From Pseudomonadota bacterium (lineage in GTDB: Bacteria > Pseudomonadota > Alphaproteobacteria > Acetobacterales > Acetobacteraceae), in contig JAKBCJ010000030.1 of assembly GCA_021807975.1 (NCBI GenBank), positions 1 through 19,343 on the forward strand: DNA of 19,343 bases, written 5' to 3'. The notes under the pieces are model-generated. The model searched no databases. It was not told the origin of the DNA and saw nothing but the letters and a program-made list of their open reading frames with translations. Made by a program: the position numbers and the translations under genes. This document shows, piece after piece, positions 14,358-19,343 of this stretch. The stretch's first letter is position 1. Each line of letters begins with the position of its first letter.

Positions 14358-14710
14358 GTTGGCCTGTCGGGCGGTGATGAAGTCAGGACGGTGTACAGCC
14401 GGTTGGGACCGCGCGCTACTCCCGGGGAATCGCCGTTCCGGCAGGGCGTTGAGGGGCTGCGACACGGGCTTGTCACATTTCGGTTTTTCATGTGGTACAA
14501 AAGCATCATGCGTCTTTCTTGCCAAAATCCAGGACTAACCGTGCCGCGGCAGCCCCGGCGGGCTTTTTTAATCGCAATCGAAAGTTAGATGAAGGTTTTT
14601 TTATTCTGCATGAGATTGACTGTAATATCCGGGTAATGTCCGGTGCGTCGGCGAACGCGCGGCGGGTTCGTCAGTGCGCCGCGTGGAAACGGATCGAGGG
14701 GGCTTTTGAC
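14358..14710. other. 353-bp divergent region between mccB and the lipoprotein gene
   Basis: No supported protein gene is present. The region must hold the promoter of mccBA (minus) and that of the lipoprotein/porin genes (plus). It contains a strong plus-strand intrinsic terminator at 14551-14569 although no plus-strand gene precedes it for over 4 kb. A TTGTCA at 14470-14475 followed by TACAAA, with long spacing, is a weak plus-strand promoter candidate upstream of that terminator. TAATAT at 14623-14628 is a possible -10 for the lipoprotein gene. GC content drops sharply around 14480-14640. Confidence 0.45.
14551..14569 (+). terminator. Intrinsic terminator without a preceding gene (sRNA end or attenuator)
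   Basis: AGCCC (14551-14555) pairs with GGGCT (14560-14564) around a CGGC loop, followed at once by a run of six T (14564-14569). The palindrome GCCGCGGC lies directly before it, and its GCCG (14543-14546) could compete for the loop/right arm. The orientation is plus; the last plus-strand gene ended at 10212. It must therefore end an RNA that starts inside 14358-14550, either a small RNA or the attenuated leader of the lipoprotein gene at 14711. Confidence 0.6.
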
Positions 14711-15487
14711 ATGAAAAGTAACGACGTAACACGATCATCGGATCAGCTTACGAGCGACGGTTCTGCCGTGTTCTCGCGCCTGCGGTCTGCCCGCAAGCCG
14801 CTGACAGGCATGGGCGTTGTGGCAGCACTGGGCATTATGCTGTCCGCCTGCACGAACCCCGGAACCGCTGCGCTTGGGACCGACGTGCCCCTGAAGAAGG
14901 CGCCGGAGCTGGCTGGTGCGGCGACGCCGGATGTGCGGATTTGGCGGTCTCCTGACCTGACCCAATCGGAGCGCGCTTCGACCGCTTATATGATTCCGCC
15001 CGTCACGGTCTATCGCGGCAAAGGGTCGTCCTACTCCGATCTCAGCGCCGCACAGGTCGATCAGGTCGCCGCTATGCTGACGTCGGACGTTCGCCAGGAG
15101 ATGGGCCGTCACTTCAAGATCGTCAACCAGCCTGGACCGGGCGTGACGACGATCTCGCTGATTCTGGCTAAGATCACGCCTCCTCATGCCGATTACAGTG
15201 CCGAGGGACCGAGCGGGATTCCCGCGACGCTGGTGGGTATGCCGGAAGGTCCGGGAACGACAGCTGGCACTTTGACGGTGTCGGGCAAGTTCACATCTTC
15301 CCAGACCGGCAAGCTGCTGGTTGGGTTTGTTGCACCCGTCAGCCCGGACGTGATGGACCTGCCGCGCCCCGGCACCCCGGCCCGGGCGCTGGGCTTTGCT
15401 GAAGCGGCCAGCCACCAGTTTGCCAACGATTTGGTAAACGGGATCATCCGCCAGCGCGCGCTCGCTGGTTTGCCAACCTCTAAGTAG
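14711..15487 (+). CDS. Lipoprotein, DUF3313-like
   Basis: A 258-residue exported protein. A hydrophobic stretch (MGVVAALGIML) leads into the lipobox LSAC with the acylated Cys at residue 47, so it should be membrane-anchored in the periplasm. The N-terminal part before it is unusually long and polar; a GTG 57 nt downstream (residue 20) is an alternative start giving a more normal signal. The mature body (YMIPPVTVYRGKGSSYSDLS, then EMGRHFKIVNQPGPGVTTISLILAKI) matches the DUF3313 lipoprotein pattern, a family without known function. A GAGGGGG lies about 9 nt before the ATG. It is followed after 96 bp by the porin gene in the same direction. Its codons end in T more often than those of the upstream genes. 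Confidence 0.75.
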   Translation: MKSNDVTRSSDQLTSDGSAVFSRLRSARKPLTGMGVVAALGIMLSACTNPGTAALGTDVPLKKAPELAGAATPDVRIWRSPDLTQSERASTAYMIPPVTVYRGKGSSYSDLSAAQVDQVAAMLTSDVRQEMGRHFKIVNQPGPGVTTISLILAKITPPHADYSAEGPSGIPATLVGMPEGPGTTAGTLTVSGKFTSSQTGKLLVGFVAPVSPDVMDLPRPGTPARALGFAEAASHQFANDLVNGIIRQRALAGLPTSK

Positions 15488-15496
15488 GCGGAACCT

Positions 15497-15524
15497 CCGG
15501 CCCGCCCCTGACGGCGCGGGCCGG
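15497..15524. terminator. 9-bp stem-loop between lipoprotein and porin genes
   Basis: CCGGCCCGC (15497-15505) and GCGGGCCGG (15516-15524) are exact complements with a 10-nt loop, starting 10 bp after the lipoprotein stop. No T run follows, so it may be a partial terminator or an mRNA-stabilising hairpin that uncouples lipoprotein from porin expression. Confidence 0.45.
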
Positions 15525-15583
15525 CCGCTAGCAAGACTGACCACAAGCTGTAATGGCCGGCGACGGTCCAAAAGGAGAATAGT

Positions 15584-16933
15584 ATGAGTAAGATGCGCTA
15601 TAGTTTGGGGCTGACCGCGGCTGCCGCCGTGTATGCCCTGGCTGGCATTGCGTCCCCCGCCAGCGCCCAGACGGCCGACCAGGCTGCCCCGGCGACCGGC
15701 TTGGTCGGTGCGTATGACCAGATCGTGTCGTTCGGCCAGAGTCTGGCGCAGAAGGGCGTGTACCTGAACCTCGTGTTCGACGAAAACATCGGTGCGCTGC
15801 TGGCTGGCGGCGTCAAGACGGGCGTAGCACCGGTTGACCAGATCAGCGGCTCCGCGGTGTTCGATCTGCAAACCATCCTGGGCCTGAAGGGCGCGTCGAT
15901 CCATATCGGCTTCGACCAACGCGGCGGCGCCGGCGGCCCGCAGGGTCTTGGCGGTCCGGGCGGCATCGCTGGCACCAGCGTGCTGATGCAGTCCGACGCT
16001 GAATCGCTTCGCTTCGGCCTGGCGGAATTGTACTGGGAACAGGGCTTCGATAACGATCGCCTGGACTTCAAACTGGGCCGCACGCAGCCTACCACCGACT
16101 TCCTGTTCAACGACATTTCCTGCGCATTCATCAGCAGCATCATGTGCGCGCAGCCGGGCTCTTTCTACCTCAGCAACAACAGCTCGCCTTATGGCTACGC
16201 CCAGTGGGGCGGTCGGGTGAACTTCCAGGTTACGCCGCAGACCTATATCCGCGCTGGTATGTATAACGAAGATCCCAGCCAGACGGGCTTCAACTACAGT
16301 GGCACGAACTGGAATACCGAACACTCGGTCGGTGTGTTCTCGGTATTGCAGATCGGCTACAAGACGTCGTTCGCAAATGCCCGTTTGCCGTCCGACTACT
16401 ACATCGGCATGTATAACGACAGCTCGTCCTACACGGCGGCCAATGGGTCGATCGCGTATGGCCGTCAGTCGTACTATGCATGGGCCGAGCAGGCTTTGTG
16501 GCGTCCGGATCGTGCGACCAAGCAGAGCTTGACCGCGTTCGCCAGCGTTGAAACGTTCAGCCAGGGTGCCCCGTTCTACGGCCAGTACACCGCTGGTATC
16601 TGGGATCGTGCCCCGTTCGGCACCGCACGGCCCGGCGACGCTTTCGGCATCATGGCATCGCTGTATAAGCACAACGTCGGTGTCGCGACTCAGCAGGGCT
16701 ATACTGGCGCCAGGAACGATCAGTGGGCATTTGAAGCGGACTATGACTTCGCTGTCGCTCGCGGCCTGACGATCGCGCCGTATGTCCAGTACGTCGCGAA
16801 CCCGGATAACCCCTCCGGCCAGCCGAACTACTCCTCGGGTTCCAAGAACTTGAACAACGACGTCGTCGTTGGTCTTCAGTTCATCCTGAACCTGGGTGCG
16901 ATGTTCCAGATGCCGGAATTCGTCGCTCACTAA
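15584..16933 (+). CDS. Carbohydrate-selective porin, OprB family
   Basis: A 449-residue outer-membrane barrel. The signal peptide is clear: basic MSKMR, a hydrophobic Ala/Leu core and a cut after ASA at residue 28. The OprB pattern is visible throughout: GVYLNLVFDENIGALLAGG near the start, LAELYWEQGF...KLGRTQPTTDF (147-173), the paired cysteines Cys180 and Cys188, the YAQWGGRVNFQVTPQTYIRAGMYNE segment and a closing LQFILNLGAMF. OprB porins let sugars such as glucose diffuse through the outer membrane; members of this family in acetic-acid-type bacteria are often abundant. An unusual Gly/Pro-rich stretch (residues 113-130) follows an early strand and may be a surface loop. AAAGGAGA lies about 7 nt before the ATG. 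Frequent GGT, GCT and CGT codons suggest high expression. A strong terminator follows. Confidence 0.9.
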   Translation: MSKMRYSLGLTAAAAVYALAGIASPASAQTADQAAPATGLVGAYDQIVSFGQSLAQKGVYLNLVFDENIGALLAGGVKTGVAPVDQISGSAVFDLQTILGLKGASIHIGFDQRGGAGGPQGLGGPGGIAGTSVLMQSDAESLRFGLAELYWEQGFDNDRLDFKLGRTQPTTDFLFNDISCAFISSIMCAQPGSFYLSNNSSPYGYAQWGGRVNFQVTPQTYIRAGMYNEDPSQTGFNYSGTNWNTEHSVGVFSVLQIGYKTSFANARLPSDYYIGMYNDSSSYTAANGSIAYGRQSYYAWAEQALWRPDRATKQSLTAFASVETFSQGAPFYGQYTAGIWDRAPFGTARPGDAFGIMASLYKHNVGVATQQGYTGARNDQWAFEADYDFAVARGLTIAPYVQYVANPDNPSGQPNYSSGSKNLNNDVVVGLQFILNLGAMFQMPEFVAH

Positions 16934-16954
16934 CACTTGCTGGCCTAACCAAAG

Positions 16955-16993
16955 AGTCCCGGGTATGGCGGTTGCCGTGTCCGGGACTTTTTT
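16955..16993 (+). terminator. Strong intrinsic terminator of the porin gene
   Basis: AGTCCCGG (16955-16962) pairs with CCGGGACT (16981-16988), leaving an 18-nt loop that can form a small inner GGC/GCC pair, and is followed by a six-T run (16988-16993). It starts 22 bp after the porin stop codon. Confidence 0.88.
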
Positions 16994-17062
16994 GTTGCAC
17001 AGGGATCGCGGCAAAAGCGGACTCCGCCGGCCGGACATACGGCACCGCCGACGCGGTGATTG

Positions 17063-17194
17063 CATGATTTCGATTTTCAGCATGGCACGCAGCGTGCCGA
17101 AGCCGCCCACCACCGGTTCTGGAACAGCGAGGCGATTCGTCAGTTTTTCCTGCCGACGATGCAGGGTCCGCTATTCGTTACGGAAACGGCCTAG
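17063..17194 (+). pseudogene. C-terminal remnant of a lost protein gene
   Basis: This 43-codon open stretch reads like the end of a real protein. It starts HDFDFQHGTQRAEAAHHRF and continues with WNSEAIRQFF, then LPTMQGPLFVTETA and a TAG at 17192-17194. The composition (Phe, Trp, His in amphipathic helices) is unlike random GC-rich translation. The frame is closed upstream by a TGA right before it, and there is no start codon with a ribosome binding site. The FDFQHG segment followed by a helical tail recalls the end of an alpha/beta hydrolase (dienelactone hydrolase-like), but this is a guess. Its stop overlaps the stop of the minus-strand lipoprotein gene by two bases. Confidence 0.45.
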
Positions 17195-17421
17195 TTATAT
17201 CCCCAGAAGCCGCCGAAACCGTTCCCGGTGTTGGCACCATTGCTGGGGCCATAATTGGTTCCCGTTGTGGTCACGCCTACACCGGTCGTTTTATCAGGCG
17301 TCGGCCCCAGCGTCACGGGCGGCGCGGGCGACTTCCCGGGTCCGGTAATGCCGTAATCGGCGGGATTTCCGGAACAGGCTGTCAACAGGGACAACAGACC
17401 AAGAGCTATGATCGTGCGCAT
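17191..17421 (-). CDS. Small lipoprotein, Gly/Thr/Pro/Asn-rich
   Basis: A 76-residue protein with a compact lipoprotein signal: MRTIIALGLLSLLTAC, with the acylated Cys at residue 16. The mature 61 residues (SGNPADYGITGPG, then a Pro-, Thr-, Asn- and Gly-rich tail ending GFWGYN) have low complexity, no charge clusters and no second Cys, so a flexible envelope-anchored peptide is likely. An upstream ATG at 17436 in the same frame would add five residues; the start at 17421 gives the more usual lipoprotein n-region. Neither start has a strong Shine-Dalgarno. The function is unknown, with no recognised family. Confidence 0.6.
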   Translation of the reverse strand: MRTIIALGLLSLLTACSGNPADYGITGPGKSPAPPVTLGPTPDKTTGVGVTTTGTNYGPSNGANTGNGFGGFWGYN

Positions 17422-17557
17422 AAGCGTACATTGCACCAGTGCCTGCCGGTCTGTCTATGCGCTGGATCGCTGTTGGGCGGCGTTGTTCGGGCGTGGCGGG
17501 CCCTATGTTTGGCGGTCCCGATCGGCGGTTCGGAGGGCCGCGCCGATATCGGCATTG

Positions 17558-17803
17558 ATGGCTGGCCGGGGGTGTCATCTGTATATTGCTGCTACACTCC
17601 CCATCCCCGAATACGACGACACCGAACTCCTGCATCGCAACCTCGCCGCCGCTGCCCGCCGGGCCGAAGCCGTTGCCGCCCTCGTTTCCCTGACCGAAGC
17701 CCAGCACTTTACCGCCAAGCGCCGTGCCATCCGCGCCGCCCTCGCCGAAGACGGCGTCGCGGCAGAGATCGAGGCGTTGGTCGATGCACTACTGCCGTCA
17801 TGA
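17558..17803 (+). CDS. Small helical protein of unknown function (start uncertain)
   Basis: An 81-residue reading with no family I can name. From residue ~15 (PIPEYDDTELLHRNL) to the end the sequence is a believable soluble helical protein: AAAARRAEAVAALVSLTEAQHF, then TAKRRAIRAALAEDGVAAEIEALVDALL. The first 14 residues look less natural, and no ribosome binding site precedes the ATG at 17558, so the real start may lie elsewhere. A TATATT at 17582-17587 inside this part could be a -10 element. The stop overlaps the next start as ATGA, which supports that both are real and co-translated. Confidence 0.5.
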   Translation: MAGRGCHLYIAATLPIPEYDDTELLHRNLAAAARRAEAVAALVSLTEAQHFTAKRRAIRAALAEDGVAAEIEALVDALLPS

Positions 17804-18075
17804 CGCGGATACTTCGGGCGGTTGCCGCCGTCGCCATCGTCAACTTTGTCTCCTTTGTTATCATAGCAGTTCTAATCGGCGACGCTGGCAATGGAAAGAT
17901 CGCAAGCGGCCACTACTTCCTCGCCAGCCATGCGGGGCTCACCGAAGTTAGCGCGGCTGTATTCACTTACAGTCAGTGGCATTCCCGAAGTCTGTTCGTG
18001 ACGCATCCCCTTGGGATGATCGCCATTGGCTGGATTTCTTTTCGCCGGAAGCGCCGCCAGAGACCATCACCCTGA
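17800..18075 (+). CDS. Small two-helix membrane protein of unknown function
   Basis: A 91-residue protein beginning at the ATG that overlaps the preceding stop (ATGA). Helix 1 covers residues ~7-27 (VAAVAIVNFVSFVIIAVLIG) and helix 2 residues ~64-80 (SLFVTHPLGMIAIGWIS), followed by a basic tail FRRKRRQR that should face the cytoplasm. Between them lies a conserved-looking polar loop with NGKIASGHYF, HAGLTEVSAAVF and YSQWHSRS, rich in His, Tyr and Trp. This pattern resembles small uncharacterised membrane proteins seen in many proteobacteria, though I cannot give a name. The gene is convergent with the epimerase gene, 33 bp away, with no clear terminator between them. Confidence 0.66.
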   Translation: MTRILRAVAAVAIVNFVSFVIIAVLIGDAGNGKIASGHYFLASHAGLTEVSAAVFTYSQWHSRSLFVTHPLGMIAIGWISFRRKRRQRPSP

Positions 18076-18108
18076 GCGGCGGTCCATTCGCTCATCGGAA
18101 CAAAGCGT

Positions 18109-19032
18109 TCAATCCCGCTCCGTCAGGACCCGCCCGCGCCAATCGGCCAGTGTATCGGCCAGCGTCGTGTCCCATGGAATGGAAGGCGCCCAGCCCAGCA
18201 GTGACCGGATCAACCCGGCATCGCCGGTGGCGACGGGGATCTCGGACCGCCGCAGGCGGCTGTCTTCGGTCTGGATCGCGGCCCGCGTCCCGCCGATCGC
18301 CAGCAGATCGGCCAGGATATCGCCAATCCGGCGCGGCGTGCCGGAGGCGATGTTGAGGATGGTCCCGGGCGCCAGATCGGCGGCCCCCGTCAGGCACAGC
18401 GCGTAAGCGGCGCAGACATCGCGGACATCCAGGAAATCGCGCACCGGGTCCAGCGCGCCCACGCGCAGCACCGGCGGCTGCAACCCGGCGGCGATCCGGG
18501 CAACCTGACGGGCGAACGCCGCCACCACGAACGCGGCCGACTGCCCGGGGCCGGTATGGTTGAACGGTCGCGCCCGGATCACCCGCAGGCCCTCCCCGGC
18601 CATCGCGCCCAACGCCAGATCAGCGGCGGCCTTGGTGGCGCCATAGGTGTTCATCGGCGCCAGCGCGGTCGCTTCCGTCGCCGGGACGCCGGATTGGAAG
18701 CCGCGCCCATAAGCATCGGCGCTGGAGGGAAACAACAGCACGCACGTGGGCGCATAGTTCATTAGCGCCCGCGCCAGGGCCAGCGTGCCGGACAGGTTGA
18801 CCAGCCATGCGGCGTCGGGGTCCTGCTGGGCCACCGGAATGGCGGCGATCGCGGCCAGATGGATGCAGGCGTCCGGCGGGTCCGCCTGGATGGCGGTTCG
18901 GATGGCGGCGTGGTCGCTCAGGTCGAACCGCCCCCGGACCACCGCCGCGCGGGGAAAGGCAGCGGCCAGCACCGGCAGCAGATGGGTGCCGACGAAGCCC
19001 CCTGCCCCGGTGACCAGAATCCGGCGGTACAC
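18109..19032 (-). CDS. rmd: GDP-6-deoxy-D-mannose reductase-like NAD-dependent epimerase/dehydratase
   Basis: A 307-residue extended SDR. The N-terminal cofactor motif is TGAGGFVG (8-15). The catalytic set is Ser103/Ser104 in PSSADAYG, Tyr130 and Lys134 in YGATK. The segments RPFNHTGPGQ and VRDFLDVRDVCAAY are typical of sugar-nucleotide reductases, in particular of Rmd, which reduces GDP-4-keto-6-deoxy-D-mannose to GDP-D-rhamnose. This assignment is strengthened by the gmd gene ending 3 bp upstream, since Gmd makes that substrate. GTG at 19032 is the start; the Shine-Dalgarno is poor, so translation probably couples to gmd. GDP-L-fucose synthase is a less likely alternative. The product would feed lipopolysaccharide or exopolysaccharide. 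Confidence 0.82.
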   Translation of the reverse strand: MYRRILVTGAGGFVGTHLLPVLAAAFPRAAVVRGRFDLSDHAAIRTAIQADPPDACIHLAAIAAIPVAQQDPDAAWLVNLSGTLALARALMNYAPTCVLLFPSSADAYGRGFQSGVPATEATALAPMNTYGATKAAADLALGAMAGEGLRVIRARPFNHTGPGQSAAFVVAAFARQVARIAAGLQPPVLRVGALDPVRDFLDVRDVCAAYALCLTGAADLAPGTILNIASGTPRRIGDILADLLAIGGTRAAIQTEDSRLRRSEIPVATGDAGLIRSLLGWAPSIPWDTTLADTLADWRGRVLTERD

Positions 19033-19035
19033 GGG

Positions 19036-19343
19036 TCAGGCGGCCATGCGGACGCTATGGCGAACCAGATCGGCCTCGATCATTTCGGCGATCATGTCCT
19101 CCAGCGAGGTTTGGGCGGTCCATCCCAGCACGCGCCTCGCCTTGCCGGCGTCGCCCAGCAGCACATCGACTTCAGCCGGACGGATCAGATCGTTGCGGCA
19201 CTGGATATGATCCTCGGGGTTCAGCCCGACATAGCCGAACGCGATATTGCACAATTGCTGGATGGACGTGGTGCGCCCGGTCGCGATCACGTAGTCGGAC
19301 GGCACATCCTGCTGCAGCATCATCCACATCGCCTGCACATAGT
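19036..19343 (-). CDS. gmd: GDP-mannose 4,6-dehydratase, C-terminal part (5' end outside window)
   Basis: The last ~102 residues of Gmd, open to the right edge. The sequence YVQAMWMMLQQDVPSDYVIATG, then TTSIQQLCNIAF, and the closing RPAEVDVLLGDAGKARRVLGW...SLEDMIAEMIEADL are highly typical of Gmd C-termini. The enzyme converts GDP-mannose to GDP-4-keto-6-deoxymannose. A GTG at 19338 in this frame is not the start, because conserved sequence continues beyond it. It is followed after 3 bp by the rmd-like reductase, giving a two-gene GDP-D-rhamnose unit. Confidence 0.92.
   Translation of the reverse strand, partial: YVQAMWMMLQQDVPSDYVIATGRTTSIQQLCNIAFGYVGLNPEDHIQCRNDLIRPAEVDVLLGDAGKARRVLGWTAQTSLEDMIAEMIEADLVRHSVRMAA

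Noticed and set aside
14358..14525. Longer start for mccB
   Set aside because: The first 56 residues of this reading look non-conserved, and the family-typical N-terminus begins at 14357.
14508..14588. 26-codon leader peptide across the orphan terminator
   Set aside because: There is an ATG and a stop, but no ribosome binding site and no run of regulatory codons; the reading is most likely chance.
1..19343. CRISPR array, prophage, insertion sequence, tRNA or rRNA
   Set aside because: No spaced repeat arrays, transposase or integrase motifs, terminal inverted repeats, or RNA-gene signatures were seen on either strand.

Overview
The window is GC-rich, densely coded DNA that looks like a chromosomal segment of a Gram-negative alphaproteobacterium. 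The best guess is Rhodospirillales/Acetobacteraceae. This rests on gene content: an OprB-type porin, a DUF3313-type lipoprotein, a fused flavoprotein-SelD, methylcrotonyl-CoA carboxylase genes, a lipoprotein and several Sec signal peptides. It is not based on a marker gene. No tRNA, rRNA, CRISPR array, insertion sequence or phage gene was recognised.

Layout. The left edge carries the 3' part of a polysaccharide flippase (3-1088). Next come a fused NADH dehydrogenase-like/selenide water dikinase (1169-3283) and a tartrate/D-malate-type dehydrogenase (3404-4480), both on +. After a 345-bp gap lies a coupled exported pair (4826-6120). It consists of a small periplasmic protein with an HMA-like fold that has lost its metal-binding CxxC, and an outer-membrane beta-barrel protein. 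A GC-rich hairpin separates this pair from a convergent minus-strand operon (9227-6251): an APH-family kinase, an acyl-CoA dehydrogenase and an SDR, each overlapping the next by a few bases. A 3-hydroxyacyl-CoA dehydrogenase (9274-10212) is divergent from this operon across only 46 bp. Then, on minus, come a small His-rich secreted peptide (10432-10629) and the two methylcrotonyl-CoA carboxylase subunits (mccA 10804-12765, mccB 12771-14357).

Right half. A 353-bp divergent region holds a strong plus-strand intrinsic terminator with no gene before it. A lipoprotein (14711-15487) and an OprB-family porin (15584-16933) follow, then a strong terminator, a short gene remnant, a small lipoprotein on minus, and two small coupled unknown genes (17558-18075). 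The right edge carries the minus-strand pair for GDP-D-rhamnose-type sugar synthesis: rmd (19032-18109) and the 3' end of gmd.

How the genes work together. The most interesting unit is kinase + acyl-CoA dehydrogenase + SDR, with a divergent 3-hydroxyacyl-CoA dehydrogenase. It has the same parts, in the same order, as Pseudomonas LvaA/LvaC/LvaD (levulinate and 4-hydroxyacid catabolism). The kinase and dehydrogenase also correspond to separate versions of the two domains fused in animal ACAD10/ACAD11. It plausibly phosphorylates and eliminates a 4-hydroxyacyl-CoA so the chain can enter beta-oxidation. The nearby mccBA pair handles 3-methylcrotonyl-CoA from leucine or isovalerate. Genes at both edges serve surface polysaccharide, so this acyl-CoA segment sits between two cell-surface modules.
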